From NCBI RefSeq assembly GCF_022771645.1, contig NZ_JALFCU010000031.1:1-64000 (forward strand): a DNA stretch of 64,000 nt. Direction: 5' to 3'. A program made the position numbers and the translations under genes. This stretch comes from Selenomonas sp. Its GTDB lineage: Bacteria > Bacillota > Negativicutes > Selenomonadales > Selenomonadaceae. The notes under the pieces were generated by a model. It was not told the DNA's origin, made no database searches, and saw nothing but the letters and a program-made list of their open reading frames with translations. Positions 53,046 through 62,127 of this stretch are shown here, in pieces (position 1 is the first letter of the stretch; each line of letters begins with the position of its first letter).

Positions 53046-54311
53046 TTATTTCCCTACGTTTTTCGTATTCTTCACGTTGCCGACGATGTCGCTCATCGTC
53101 ATGGCGCGCGTGTGCTTCGTGTGGCTCCACTCGTGCTCGTTGCGATGAATGAACCCGAGGAAGATGATGGGGATCCACGAATAAATGAACACCGGATACA
53201 GCAGCATGTAGAGCCACGATTTCCACTTGGCTCGGATTTTGATGAGGATGATCATCGGCAGGATGTACTGGCCGAGCATGATGGCCGTCATGAGCTGCGA
53301 CGGCATGAAGTTGTAGATGTTCGTGTAGAACGGCGGGAACGCGAGCTGGATGTAGCTGATGACGATGAAGACCGTCGAAATCATGAGGAAATGTGGCTGC
53401 ATGAGGTAGATGCACTCATCCCACATGCGGATGTCCTTGTGCTTCCAGCCGGCCTTGAGCATCTTCGGGATAAAGCGGTTGCCGACATCGAACTGACCCT
53501 GCGCCCAACGGCGGCGCTGGTTCCACGACTGCTTGAATGTCAGCGGCTTCTCGTCGTAGATGATCGCGTCATGCGCCCAGGCCGTCTTGATGCCCTCGGC
53601 CATGCACTTCATCGTGAATTCCATGTCTTCCGTCAGGCACGTCGCCTGCCAGCCATGTTTCTTCAGGATTTCGACATCAAAGCACATGCCCGTGCCGCCG
53701 AGGCACGCGGACAGACCGATGTTCGACTTCGCGAGATGCGAGATGTAGCAGATGACCCAGAACGCGATGGCGAATGTGCCGGACACCCACGTATCATACG
53801 GATTCTTCGCGTCCATGTAGCCCTGGATGACCTTGTCGCCCTTGCAGAGGCGGTTGTTCATCTCCATGAGGAACTGCGGGTGCACGAGGTTGTCCGCATC
53901 AAAGACGCAGATGGCATCGTACTGCTTTTCCATTTTAAACAGGCGGTCGAACATCCAGTCGAGCGCATAGCCCTTGCTCTTCTTCGTCGGATGCGTGCGG
54001 ACGTGCACAAGCGCGCCGGCATCTTCTGCGACCTTTGCCGTGTTGTCCGAACAGTTATCCGCGATGACGTAGATGTCGTACATGTCCTTCGGATAGTTGA
54101 TCTGCTGGAGGTTTTCGACGAGATCGCCGATGACGACTTCCTCGTTGTGCGCGGCGACGACAAGCGCGAACGTCTTGCGCGGCGTCGTGATTTTCTTTTC
54201 CTTGCGCCGCCACATGCCGCAGAAGCCGATGACGAAGAAATAAAGCGTGAAGAGGAAAATGAGGATCTGCATCGGCACCATGATGATGTCGAACGGATGG
54301 GTGAGGGTCAT
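53046..54311 (-). CDS. Membrane-bound family 2 glycosyltransferase (processive, cellulose-synthase-like)
   Basis: The 421-residue product has one N-terminal membrane segment and three C-terminal ones. The GT2 catalytic core shows VVAAHNEEVVIGDLV, DNCSDNTAKVAEDAG, CVFDADNLVHPQFL (DXD), CLTEDMEFTMKC (TED) and NQRRRWAQGQFD (QXXRW). Such enzymes are processive beta-glycosyltransferases of glycan export. Sugar and acceptor are unknown. It sits in an operon with pssA and psd, so it may build a membrane glycolipid or capsule. Confidence 0.85.
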   Translation of the reverse strand: MTLTHPFDIIMVPMQILIFLFTLYFFVIGFCGMWRRKEKKITTPRKTFALVVAAHNEEVVIGDLVENLQQINYPKDMYDIYVIADNCSDNTAKVAEDAGALVHVRTHPTKKSKGYALDWMFDRLFKMEKQYDAICVFDADNLVHPQFLMEMNNRLCKGDKVIQGYMDAKNPYDTWVSGTFAIAFWVICYISHLAKSNIGLSACLGGTGMCFDVEILKKHGWQATCLTEDMEFTMKCMAEGIKTAWAHDAIIYDEKPLTFKQSWNQRRRWAQGQFDVGNRFIPKMLKAGWKHKDIRMWDECIYLMQPHFLMISTVFIVISYIQLAFPPFYTNIYNFMPSQLMTAIMLGQYILPMIILIKIRAKWKSWLYMLLYPVFIYSWIPIIFLGFIHRNEHEWSHTKHTRAMTMSDIVGNVKNTKNVGK

Positions 54312-54314
54312 ACG

Positions 54315-55025
54315 TCAGTCCTTCTTGCAGAAAAGCAGAAACAGCGAGTTCACGATGCCGAACGCCGCATATGTCGAGAAGACGGCGACGAACACGGCCG
54401 GGCAGACGGCGCCGCGCCCCGCCCAGACGATTGCAACAAACATGAGCGCCGCAAAAATCTTCGGCACGAGGTACATCTTGTCGCCGCCGTCGCCCTTGAA
54501 ATTCGGATAATGCACCTGGCTGACCATGAGGTACGCGACAATGGCCATGAGAATCGGGTACGCGATGCCAAAGACGTGCGGGTCGACGCCGAGCGACACG
54601 AAAAGCATCGTCGTCATCGCGACGATGTTGCCGCCGGCGGGGATGGCGAGGCCTTGGAAATAGCCGTGAATGGCATTCGCGTTCACGTTGAAGCGCGTGA
54701 GGCGCCACATGCCGCAGCACGCAAAGAAGATGGCGACGACCGCGCCGAGGATGCCGAAATCATGCAAGACGAACTCGTAGGCGAGCAATGCCGGCGCGAC
54801 GCCGAACGAACCGAGGTCGCAGAGAGAGTCCATCTCCTTGCCGAACTCGCTCGCCACGCCGAAAAAACGCGCCGTGCGCCCGTCGAGCCCGTCGGCGACG
54901 AGCGCAAGGAAAATGAAGATCGACGCGAGCAAAAAATCATGATGCAGCGTCGACAGCATCGAGCACATGCCGAACACGAGGTTCGAAGCCGTGCACAAGT
55001 TCGGGATGATTCTCCGATAGTTCAT
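54315..55025 (-). CDS. pssA: CDP-diacylglycerol--serine O-phosphatidyltransferase PssA
   Basis: The 236-residue membrane protein has the CDP-alcohol phosphotransferase motif ADGLDGRTARFFGVASEFG with EMDSLCDLGSFG completing DX2DGX2AR-type spacing, and at least five hydrophobic helices. It makes phosphatidylserine from CDP-DAG and serine. psd follows directly upstream in the same operon. Confidence 0.94.
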   Translation of the reverse strand: MNYRRIIPNLCTASNLVFGMCSMLSTLHHDFLLASIFIFLALVADGLDGRTARFFGVASEFGKEMDSLCDLGSFGVAPALLAYEFVLHDFGILGAVVAIFFACCGMWRLTRFNVNANAIHGYFQGLAIPAGGNIVAMTTMLFVSLGVDPHVFGIAYPILMAIVAYLMVSQVHYPNFKGDGGDKMYLVPKIFAALMFVAIVWAGRGAVCPAVFVAVFSTYAAFGIVNSLFLLFCKKD

Positions 55026-55054
55026 GTTTCAGATACTCCCTGATTTTCAAATCT

Positions 55055-55699
55055 TCAAGCGTTCTCTTTGATGCGTCCGAGGATAGTCTTGCCGCCCGTG
55101 ACCTTCTCTCCTGGCTGCACGAGCACGTCGACGTCCGCCGCCGGCATGACGACTTCGAGGCACGAGCCGAAGCGGATCATGCCATAAAGCTCGCCCTGCT
55201 TCAGCACGTCGTCCATCGTCACCCACGAGACGATGCGGCGCGCGAGGATGCCGGCGATCTGCTTCACCGTGATGCGCAGGCGCTCGTTTTCGAGGCCGAT
55301 GAGATGGTGCTCGTTGACGAAGCCGACCTCGTCCTTGTACGCGGGGCGGAAGCGACCGCAGAAATATTTCTGCAGCTTGATCTCGCCGTCCATCGGACTG
55401 CGGTTGACATGGACGTCAAAAACGGACATGAAGATGATGACTTTCTTGCACGCGCCGGGGACGAACTCGTCGGGATCGCGCTCGAAATCCACGATTTCCT
55501 GCACCGTCCCGTCGGCTGGTGAGAGGATGGCAGACGCGTCCAGCACGATCGTGCGATGCGGATTGCGGAAGAAATAGCAGAAATACAGCATCACTACGAA
55601 CGGCACGATGGCCGCATACGGATGCACGCCGAAGCCGAACAGCAGTGTCAGCAGAAAGCACGCGCCGATAAATGGGTAGCCCTCTCGAACGATGGTCAA
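55055..55699 (-). CDS. psd: Phosphatidylserine decarboxylase (short, archaeal/Firmicutes type)
   Basis: The 214-residue product has the proenzyme self-cleavage motif RFGSCLEVV (Gly-Ser giving the pyruvoyl group), ILSPADGTVQEI, MSVFDVHVNRSPMDGEI and HLIGLENERLRITVKQIAG. It makes phosphatidylethanolamine. The first codon is TTG 55699, behind GAGGAGGTG. It has a strong promoter just upstream. Confidence 0.94.
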   Translation of the reverse strand: MTIVREGYPFIGACFLLTLLFGFGVHPYAAIVPFVVMLYFCYFFRNPHRTIVLDASAILSPADGTVQEIVDFERDPDEFVPGACKKVIIFMSVFDVHVNRSPMDGEIKLQKYFCGRFRPAYKDEVGFVNEHHLIGLENERLRITVKQIAGILARRIVSWVTMDDVLKQGELYGMIRFGSCLEVVMPAADVDVLVQPGEKVTGGKTILGRIKENA

Positions 55700-55728
55700 A
55701 GGGACACCTCCTCAAAAATTCTGGACTC

Positions 55729-55757
55729 ATTATAAAAGAAAGCAGCGCGTTTGTCTA
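55729..55757 (-). promoter_or_regulatory. Strong promoter for psd-pssA-glycosyltransferase-queDE
   Basis: On the minus strand TAGACA, 17 bp, TATAAT. The -35 box overlaps the stop codon of the WecG-like gene, so the promoter is nested in the end of that gene. Confidence 0.8.
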
Positions 55758-56480
55758 CTTTCGCGAGGCGTGCACTTTCAACACGAATTTCGGCAGCGCG
55801 AGCAGGCGGCCGGCCCGCTTCGGCTGCATCATGCCGCGGAACAGCCATTCGAGCTTCGCGCGCTGCATCCAGTGCGGCGCGCGCTTCATGACGCCCGCCA
55901 TGACGTCGAACGTCCCGCCGACGCCGATGCAGACCGGCACGCCGAGCACGTCCTTGTATTTCTTCAGCCATTTTTCCTGCTTCGGCACGCCGAGCGCCGC
56001 GAGGAGGATGTCCGGTTTCGCCGCCTGGATCTTCGCGACGATGGCCGGCTCGTCCGCTTCCGTAAAAAAGCCGTTGCGCGTGCCGACAATCTCGATGCCG
56101 GGATAGAGCGCCTCGGCCTTCGCTTTCGCCTTGTCCGCGACGCCGGGGGCTGAGCCGAAGAAATAGAGGCGGTAGCCCTTTTGTGGCGCGATGCGCATGA
56201 GTTCCTGCGCCATGTCGTAGCCCGCGACGCGCTCCGGCATCGCGTGCCCGAGATGATGCGCCGCCCAGACCGTGCCGGCGCCGTCCGGTGTCACCATGTC
56301 CGCGTCGCAGAGGATGTCGCGGAGCGCTGGGTCGTGCGTCGCGCGCATGAGCATTTCCGCGTTCGCTGTCGCGATGAGATGCGGTTCGCGCGACGCGATG
56401 AAGCCTTCCACGCGCGACACGGCCTCCGCCATCGTCACGGCATCGACAGGGACGCCCAAGATCTCGACTTTCTCCGGCAT
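55755..56480 (-). CDS. WecG/TagA/CpsF family glycosyltransferase
   Basis: The 241-residue product has the family signature ATANAEMLMRA, MVTPDGAGTVWAAHHLG, RVAGYDMAQELM, YFFGSAPGVADKAKAKA, and the C-terminal ALGVPKQEKWLKKYKDVLGVPVCIGVGGTFDVMAG. WecG/TagA enzymes transfer N-acetylmannosamine(uronic acid) to lipid-linked GlcNAc in enterobacterial common antigen or teichoic acid. In a Negativicute a surface polysaccharide role is likely. ATG 56480 follows GGAGG. Confidence 0.9.
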   Translation of the reverse strand: MPEKVEILGVPVDAVTMAEAVSRVEGFIASREPHLIATANAEMLMRATHDPALRDILCDADMVTPDGAGTVWAAHHLGHAMPERVAGYDMAQELMRIAPQKGYRLYFFGSAPGVADKAKAKAEALYPGIEIVGTRNGFFTEADEPAIVAKIQAAKPDILLAALGVPKQEKWLKKYKDVLGVPVCIGVGGTFDVMAGVMKRAPHWMQRAKLEWLFRGMMQPKRAGRLLALPKFVLKVHASRK

Positions 56481-56525
56481 AGCGCCGCCTCCTTTATCAA
56501 AACGTTTTTTCAATCACAATGCATG

Positions 56526-56534
56526 ATTCTACCA
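56526..56534 (-). promoter_or_regulatory. Candidate extended -10 promoter for the wecG-like gene
   Basis: On the minus strand TGGTAGAAT, about 45 bp before the ATG, in the 81-bp gap after aroB. No clear -35 box. Confidence 0.35.
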
Positions 56535-56561
56535 CAGATTGGAACAGAATGCGAGACGATT

Positions 56562-57662
56562 TTATGCGAGCACACCTGCCATGGCCGCGCGCACGATGTC
56601 TTCGGGCACGTCATTTTTCACGACCGTGCGGCCGATGCCGTCCATGAGCACCCAGTTGACCGTGCCATTGACGGTCTTCTTGTCGTGGAAGATGCCTGCG
56701 TACATCGCATCGACCATGCAACCTTCCGCCTTTGTCGGCAGGCCGAGGCGACGGATGAGCGCGACGACGCGCTCTTGCGTCGCCGCGTCAATGAGTCCGA
56801 GGCGGCGGCTGATGTCCGCCGCGCCGACCATGCCGATGGCGACGGCTTCGCCGTGGTTGTAGCGCACGTAGCCCGTCTCCTGCTCAATCGTGTGCGCCAT
56901 CGTATGGCCGAAGTTCAAGATGCGGCGCAGGCCGGCTTCCTTTTCGTCCTGGCTCACGACGGCGGCCTTGATCTCGCACGAGCGCGCGATCATGTGCACG
57001 GCGGCCTCGGGCGCAAGCGCGAGCACGTCATCGGGGTGCTGCTCGAGGAAGGCGAAGAACGAAGCATCATAGATGATGCCATACTTCACAATCTCGCCGA
57101 GCCCCGTCGCTATCTCGCGCTTTGGCAATGTCTTCATGAAATCGAGGTCGATGAAAACAGCATCCGGCTGATAAAAACTGCCGATGAGGTTCTTGCCGAG
57201 CGCATGGTCGACAGCAACCTTGCCGCCGACGCTCGAATCGACCTGTGCCAAGAGGCTCGTCGGCAGCTGCAGGAACGGCACGCCGCGCATATACGTGCTC
57301 GCGACGAAGCCCGCGAGATCGCCGACGACGCCGCCGCCGAGCGCGAAGACTGGCGATTTGCGGTCGAGACGATGCTCGATGATGCACGTATAAATCTTTT
57401 CGGCGACGGCAAGCGTCTTCGAGCTCTCGCCGGCCGGGATGGCATACACGACGGGATGCAGCCCAGCTTCCGCGAGCAGCGCCGCGACCTGCTCGCCATA
57501 GAGCGGGCCGACGTTGTCGTCCGTCACAAGCAATACCTGCCGCGAATATCGCTTGCCGCGCACGAAATCGATGAGCGATGCGCCGAGCTCGTGGCCGATG
57601 ACGATGTCATAGCTCTGCGGCCCGAGTTCGACGCGGACAATGCGATGAGCTTCCTTATTCAT
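56562..57662 (-). CDS. aroB: 3-dehydroquinate synthase AroB
   Basis: AroB closes DAHP to dehydroquinate with NAD and zinc. The 366-residue product has LVTDDNVGPLYG, GGGVVGDLAGFVASTYMRGV, LLAQVDSSVGGKVAVDH, GLGEIVKYGII (metal Glu) and NFGHTMAHTIE, NHGEAVAIGM (metal His). It overlaps aroK by 8 bp. Confidence 0.97.
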   Translation of the reverse strand: MNKEAHRIVRVELGPQSYDIVIGHELGASLIDFVRGKRYSRQVLLVTDDNVGPLYGEQVAALLAEAGLHPVVYAIPAGESSKTLAVAEKIYTCIIEHRLDRKSPVFALGGGVVGDLAGFVASTYMRGVPFLQLPTSLLAQVDSSVGGKVAVDHALGKNLIGSFYQPDAVFIDLDFMKTLPKREIATGLGEIVKYGIIYDASFFAFLEQHPDDVLALAPEAAVHMIARSCEIKAAVVSQDEKEAGLRRILNFGHTMAHTIEQETGYVRYNHGEAVAIGMVGAADISRRLGLIDAATQERVVALIRRLGLPTKAEGCMVDAMYAGIFHDKKTVNGTVNWVLMDGIGRTVVKNDVPEDIVRAAMAGVLA

Positions 57663-58185
57663 GGAGAGCGCCCCTTCCCCGTAAATACTTCACGATGTCA
57701 TCGACGACGAGCAGCGGCGACCATTCGCTCGTGTCGACCGTATAATCCGCCGCCGCATAGAGCGGCGCGCGCTCCTGCATGAGCGCCACGACGGCCGCGC
57801 GGCGGTCGCCATCGTCACGCCCGTCGAGCACGGGCCGCTGGCCGCGTGCTGACGTGCGCGCGAGGATCGTGTCGGCATCAGCCGTGAGGCAGACGACGAC
57901 GCCATGCGCGCGGAGCGCCTTCATATTTTCCGCGTTCTTCACGACGCCGCCGCCCGTGGAGATGACGGTATTGCGCCGCTCGGCCGCCTTGCGAACGGCT
58001 TCGCGTTCCCGTGCACGGAAGCCCTCTTCGCCAAACTGCTCGAAAATCTGCGGGATCGTCATGCCCGCCTCCGATTCTATGGCTTGGTCGAGGTCGAGGA
58101 ACGAAAATCCGAGGCGCGTTGCGAGCGTCTTGCCCGTGCTCGTCTTGCCCGTGCCCATGAAACCGATCAGGACGATGTTCTTCAT
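57655..58185 (-). CDS. aroK: Shikimate kinase AroK
   Basis: The 176-residue product has Walker A IGFMGTGKTSTGKTLA, DLDQAIESEAGMTIPQIFEQ (shikimate Asp), FRAREREAV and STGGGVVKN. It phosphorylates shikimate. It is 4 bp after aroC and overlaps aroB. Confidence 0.96.
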   Translation of the reverse strand: MKNIVLIGFMGTGKTSTGKTLATRLGFSFLDLDQAIESEAGMTIPQIFEQFGEEGFRAREREAVRKAAERRNTVISTGGGVVKNAENMKALRAHGVVVCLTADADTILARTSARGQRPVLDGRDDGDRRAAVVALMQERAPLYAAADYTVDTSEWSPLLVVDDIVKYLRGRGALHE

Positions 58186-58189
58186 CGGC

Positions 58190-59359
58190 TCACCAATCCT
58201 CTTCTACGCGTTTCTTGTAAGCATTGACCGCGGCCAGCACATCGACCATCACATCGCCGCCGAATTTCTCGATGACGGCCTGCGCGAGCACGAACGCCAC
58301 CATGGCCTCGCCGACGACGGAGGCCGCCGAGACGGCGCAGGCGTCGCTGCGCTCCTTGCAGGCGAGTACCGGCTCCTTTTTCATGACGTCCACAGAATGG
58401 AGCGGCTGCATGAGCGTCGGAATGGGCTTCATGACAGCGCGCACGATGACGGGCTCGCCGTTCGTCATGCCGCCTTCGAGGCCGCCCGCGCGGTTCGTCT
58501 TGCGGTAGACGTGCGTGCCGTCGATGTACATCTCATCGTGCATGGCGCTGCCCGGCTGGTCGGCATACGCGAAGCCCGCGCCAATCTCGACGCCCTTGAT
58601 GGCCTGGATGGACATCATCGCGCCGGCGAGGCGCGCATCGAGGCGGCGGTCCCATTGGATGTGCGAACCGAGGCCGAGCGGCACGCCGCGCGCGAGCACT
58701 TCGAACGTCCCGCCGAGCGTATCGCCCGCCGCCATCGCCGCGCGGATGCGCTCTTTCATGCGCTCTTCCGCGTCTTTGTCATAGCAGTTCAGCCCGTCAG
58801 GATCGAGCAGCGCGTCCGTGCCGAGGATGTCCGCAGGGTCGACGTGCGACGGATCGATCGCGACGCCGCCGATCTTCGTGACGTGCGAGACGACCGTGAT
58901 GCCGAGCGCGCGCAAAAACGCTTTGCAGACGCCGCCGACGGCCACGCGCATCGTCGTCTCCCGCGCGCTCGAGCGCTCGAGGATATCGCGGATGTCCTTG
59001 CGCGCGTATTTCTTGTAACCCGTGAGGTCGGCATGGCCGGGACGCGCCGCAGTGACGGCCTCGCCGGCAGGATTCCCGAACGCCGCCATGCGATCCGTCC
59101 AATGCTCGAAATCGCGGTTCCGGACGGAAAGCGAGACCGGCCCGCCGAGCGTCTCGCCGAAGCGCACGCCCGAGAGGATGTCGATGTGGTCTTTCTCAAT
59201 CTTCATGCGCCCGCCGCGCCCGTACCCCTGCTGCCGCCGCGCGAGATCGCGGTCGATGCGTGCAAGGTCGAGCTTGAGCCCCGCCGGAAGCCCCTCGAGA
59301 ATCGCTGTGAGCGAAGGGCCGTGCGATTCGCCAGCCGTCAGAAAACGCAAAGTACTCAT
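58190..59359 (-). CDS. aroC: Chorismate synthase AroC
   Basis: The 389-residue FMN-dependent enzyme has the family blocks FLTAGESHGPSL, RRQQGYGRGGRMKIE, RPGHADLTGYKKY, ERSSARETTMRVAVGG and GGMTNGEPVIVRAVMKPIPT. ATG 59359 follows GAGGTGG. First of aroC-aroK-aroB, with its own promoter nested in the end of the pilO-like gene. Confidence 0.97.
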   Translation of the reverse strand: MSTLRFLTAGESHGPSLTAILEGLPAGLKLDLARIDRDLARRQQGYGRGGRMKIEKDHIDILSGVRFGETLGGPVSLSVRNRDFEHWTDRMAAFGNPAGEAVTAARPGHADLTGYKKYARKDIRDILERSSARETTMRVAVGGVCKAFLRALGITVVSHVTKIGGVAIDPSHVDPADILGTDALLDPDGLNCYDKDAEERMKERIRAAMAAGDTLGGTFEVLARGVPLGLGSHIQWDRRLDARLAGAMMSIQAIKGVEIGAGFAYADQPGSAMHDEMYIDGTHVYRKTNRAGGLEGGMTNGEPVIVRAVMKPIPTLMQPLHSVDVMKKEPVLACKERSDACAVSAASVVGEAMVAFVLAQAVIEKFGGDVMVDVLAAVNAYKKRVEEDW

Positions 59360-59392
59360 TCCTGCCACCTCTTGTTTTGCAATATGAGATTC

Positions 59393-59421
59393 ATTGTATG
59401 ATAGAACGACATGAAAATCAA
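59393..59421 (-). promoter_or_regulatory. Promoter of aroC-aroK-aroB
   Basis: On the minus strand TTGATT, 17 bp, TACAAT. The -35 box overlaps the stop codon of the pilO-like gene; initiation about 30 nt before aroC. Confidence 0.7.
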
Positions 59422-59972
59422 GAGTCCGGTGCTTGCCGCGCCGATGCGAACACGGAGAGCGACAGCGTCGCCGTGAGCGGTTCTCCGGTCTTCCCCGCCT
59501 GGATGGACAGCCCGCGCACGAGCACGAAGCGGCCGCCTGCCTTCTGCGCATCGAGCTCTTTGAGGAACTCCAGGAGCGAGAAATAATCGCCGCTTGCCGT
59601 CACGGTCACGGGCAGCTCCTGCAGGCCGTCGTCACGATGGAGCGCTTCGCCCGGCTTCACGCCGAGGAGCACGAGATGATCCGCGAGCGCGAGGCGTTCC
59701 ACGCCGCTGAGGAACGCGCCCTGCTCCAGCGTATCCGGCAAGGCCTTCGCGAGGAACGCATGGCGTTTCTTCTGCTCGGCCTGCCGCGCCGCAAGATTGC
59801 CGCTGTCGTTCTTGTAGTTCTGCACGTCGATGAGCTGCGCGTGCGACTTCATGGCTTCTGCCTGCCAGCGCTCTGTCGCCGCTTGCATCGGCGTATGGAA
59901 AAAGAACAACCAGCCCGCCGTCAAGAGCAGGACAGCAGCTGCCACGAGCGCGGCCTTCTTACGTTCCTCCAT
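59418..59972 (-). CDS. PilO-like type IV pilus/type II secretion protein
   Basis: The 184-residue product has one N-terminal membrane helix (KAALVAAAVLLLTAGWLFFF), a coiled coil with ARQAEQKKRHAFLAKALP, and a ferredoxin-like C-terminal domain with LPVTVTASGDYFSLLEFLKELD. This is the layout of PilO/GspM, which pairs with PilN/GspL in the inner-membrane alignment complex. ATG 59972 overlaps the upstream gene by 14 bp. Confidence 0.8.
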   Translation of the reverse strand: MEERKKAALVAAAVLLLTAGWLFFFHTPMQAATERWQAEAMKSHAQLIDVQNYKNDSGNLAARQAEQKKRHAFLAKALPDTLEQGAFLSGVERLALADHLVLLGVKPGEALHRDDGLQELPVTVTASGDYFSLLEFLKELDAQKAGGRFVLVRGLSIQAGKTGEPLTATLSLSVFASARQAPDS

Positions 59973-61203
59973 CCGCATCCCCCTGCTCTTTCCCCCATCG
60001 CAATTCCATAGAAAACACGACCGTGCCCGCCTCGTCGCCGTCCGGCCGCGTCGAATCACGGAGCAGCGGCCCGTCCGGGAAAAATGCGCGGTCGCGCTCG
60101 AAGCCTTGCACATAGGACGAAAGCGCGTCGAACGTCACGGCGCGCCCCTTGAGCTCTACGGGCTTCCCCTGCTGCAACGTGATGTCATCGAGGCAGACGC
60201 CATCCGCATTCTGCGTGCCGAGATGAACGAGCACAGCGGCGGCCGGACTGCGTTCGTCCGTCAACTGGCGCAGCGCTTGCTCCTGCGCGTCCATCCAAGC
60301 GTTTTCCGCGCGCGCGTCCTCCATGCGCTGCGTGTCGCCGTAGAGCAGCGCGAGCTCCGCTGCCGATTGCTCTGCCTCCCGGCGTGCCACATACCAACTA
60401 TATGCATCCGCCGCAGAAACGACAAGGAGCGCCACGAGCCAGACGGCCGCAACGGCGAGCGCCGCGCGCCCGTACGCCCAGCCCGACAGCTCGACGCGCT
60501 GCAACGGAAAGACACGTCCTTTCACGGGCAGCGCCTTCACCATGAGGATCGCTCCGTACAGCGCGTAACTGAACGACTCGTCCCATCCATGGAACGCGTC
60601 GTCGCTGTCGAGCAAACCGTCAGCAATCGGCAAGCGGCAGCCGTCCCACGACAACGCACGCCCTTCGCACAGCAAGTGGAACGACGCTTCCGGCGCCGAA
60701 ATCCCCCAGAGCGCGATGCCGGCCGCGTCGAACGCGCGCGCCAACGCTTCGGCGCGTTCTTTCTCCAAGACGGAAACCGCCTGCCCGCCATCGGATGCCT
60801 GCATCAACGCAGAAAAAAAAGAGGCTGGCTCGCTGTGCAACAGGCGGGCGGCTTCGAAATGCGCCATGCGTTTCGTTTCGTCTGCGGACGTAGTCATCGG
60901 CAAAGAGGTCTCGATCGTCTCGACATCGCTTTCATCCATCGCGTAAACAACGCGCACGTCGCTCCAGCCCTTCCGCGCCAAGAGGGATGCCGTCTTCTCC
61001 GCAACGGCCTGCTGCCATTCGTCTGTCGCCGCTTGGAGCATCACATTTTCCAGAAAGACGACCTCGAATGCCGCTCCCATGTCGCCCCGTGCAAGACCTG
61101 CCACATACAGCATGCCCTCGCGGTATGCGACTCCCGCCACGCGATCGACGTGCCGCCGCATCCGCCCGCGCACATCGTCAAGGAGTCCAGCCAAGCCAGA
61201 CAT
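59959..61203 (-). CDS. PilM/PilN-like fusion (GspL-like) inner-membrane pilus protein
   Basis: The 414-residue product has an N-terminal cytoplasmic region of about 235 residues without clear actin-like ATP motifs but with the pattern of PilM/GspL (GLAGLLDDVRGRMRRHVDRV, ETKRMAHFEAARLL, LLCEGRALSWDG). A single membrane helix follows (AALAVAAVWLVALLVVSAADA, near 240-265), then a coiled coil and a PilN-like periplasmic domain ending VVFSMELRWGKE. Normal systems have separate PilM and PilN; here they form one chain, as in GspL. ATG 61203 follows AAGGAGG. Confidence 0.65.
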   Translation of the reverse strand: MSGLAGLLDDVRGRMRRHVDRVAGVAYREGMLYVAGLARGDMGAAFEVVFLENVMLQAATDEWQQAVAEKTASLLARKGWSDVRVVYAMDESDVETIETSLPMTTSADETKRMAHFEAARLLHSEPASFFSALMQASDGGQAVSVLEKERAEALARAFDAAGIALWGISAPEASFHLLCEGRALSWDGCRLPIADGLLDSDDAFHGWDESFSYALYGAILMVKALPVKGRVFPLQRVELSGWAYGRAALAVAAVWLVALLVVSAADAYSWYVARREAEQSAAELALLYGDTQRMEDARAENAWMDAQEQALRQLTDERSPAAAVLVHLGTQNADGVCLDDITLQQGKPVELKGRAVTFDALSSYVQGFERDRAFFPDGPLLRDSTRPDGDEAGTVVFSMELRWGKEQGDADGGT

Positions 61204-61624
61204 AATGGTCGCCTCCTTCCGATTTCCGGAGATGCGCGCGCACGCGCTGGTATTCCTTCGTGGACAGCCGTCGGCCTTTCGGCTCGATGGACGACGTCGC
61301 CGACACGATGAGCTCGCCCGCTTCGAAATACGCGACAGCGCGGCAGTCGACGCCGTCCTCCGTCGTTTCGTCTGACAGGACGCGTTTCTCCTTCCACGCG
61401 CTTTCGTCGGCCTGCGCGTACGCGCCGCCGCGCTCGAACTGCACGGCAGCGCGCTCGACGGCGCTCTTCGCCGTGAGGCGCAGGCGCACTTCGTCCTCGT
61501 AGCGCTGCGATGATACGGCGTCATTGCGCACTGCATAAAACAGCCCCGCCGCGCCGAGCATCATCACGCCGAGCATGACGATGCCGAGCACGGAACTCAC
61601 GCCGCGTTCGTCCAGCTGCCTCAT
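61178..61624 (-). CDS. Prepilin-like minor pilin (PilX/GspK-like), no Glu5
   Basis: The 148-residue product has a short charged leader MRQLDERG, then a hydrophobic segment beginning VSSVLGIVMLGVMMLGAAGLF. Cleavage after Gly8 would give a pilin-like N-terminal helix whose fifth residue is Leu, not Glu, as in GspK. The rest is a variable globular domain. ATG 61624 follows GGAGATG; its end overlaps the PilM/N-like gene. Confidence 0.6.
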   Translation of the reverse strand: MRQLDERGVSSVLGIVMLGVMMLGAAGLFYAVRNDAVSSQRYEDEVRLRLTAKSAVERAAVQFERGGAYAQADESAWKEKRVLSDETTEDGVDCRAVAYFEAGELIVSATSSIEPKGRRLSTKEYQRVRAHLRKSEGGDHYVWLGWTP

Positions 61625-62127
61625 CGCTTCATCTCCAATGCAAATTCTGCCGTCTGCCGGTACGCATGACCCGTGCGTTGCGATCGGCCGGAGAGAACGA
61701 CATGCAGGCAACCGGGACGTAGTTCTTCCGCGCGGAATTCTTCCATCGTCACATCACCGGCTTCGCTCTCGCCAGTGAGCGGTTGCAACGCCGCTTCGCG
61801 CGAACGGCAGAATTTCACGCGCTCGCCGTCGCGCTTCGTCGCATACGTGACGCTGCGCTCGCCGCCGGCATCCGCGTGCGCTTTCTGGAAGACGAGCTGC
61901 AACGTATCGCCATGCGGATGCAAGCGGAACGAGGCGGATTCTTCCGCATCGGCCGTCACCATGCGCATCGCGTCGTCGACTTCCTGATGCAGTTCCATGT
62001 CCGCCCGCTCCGTCATCGTGAGCTTCATGAACGAGAGAAACACGAACCCGGCCGCAACGAGCGCCGCCGTCACAAGGGAAAGGCCGAGCCCCGCTGCGTA
62101 AAAGCCGTTTTCGTCATGGCAGATCAT
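61621..62127 (-). CDS. Prepilin-like minor pilin (PilW-like), no Glu5
   Basis: A 168-residue protein with leader MICHDENG and hydrophobic helix FYAAGLGLSLVTAALVAAGFVF. Fifth residue after the Gly is Gly, not Glu. The globular part is unrecognised. It overlaps its neighbours by 4 and 14 bp in the pilus operon. PilW/GspJ-like by position only. Confidence 0.55.
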   Translation of the reverse strand: MICHDENGFYAAGLGLSLVTAALVAAGFVFLSFMKLTMTERADMELHQEVDDAMRMVTADAEESASFRLHPHGDTLQLVFQKAHADAGGERSVTYATKRDGERVKFCRSREAALQPLTGESEAGDVTMEEFRAEELRPGCLHVVLSGRSQRTGHAYRQTAEFALEMKR

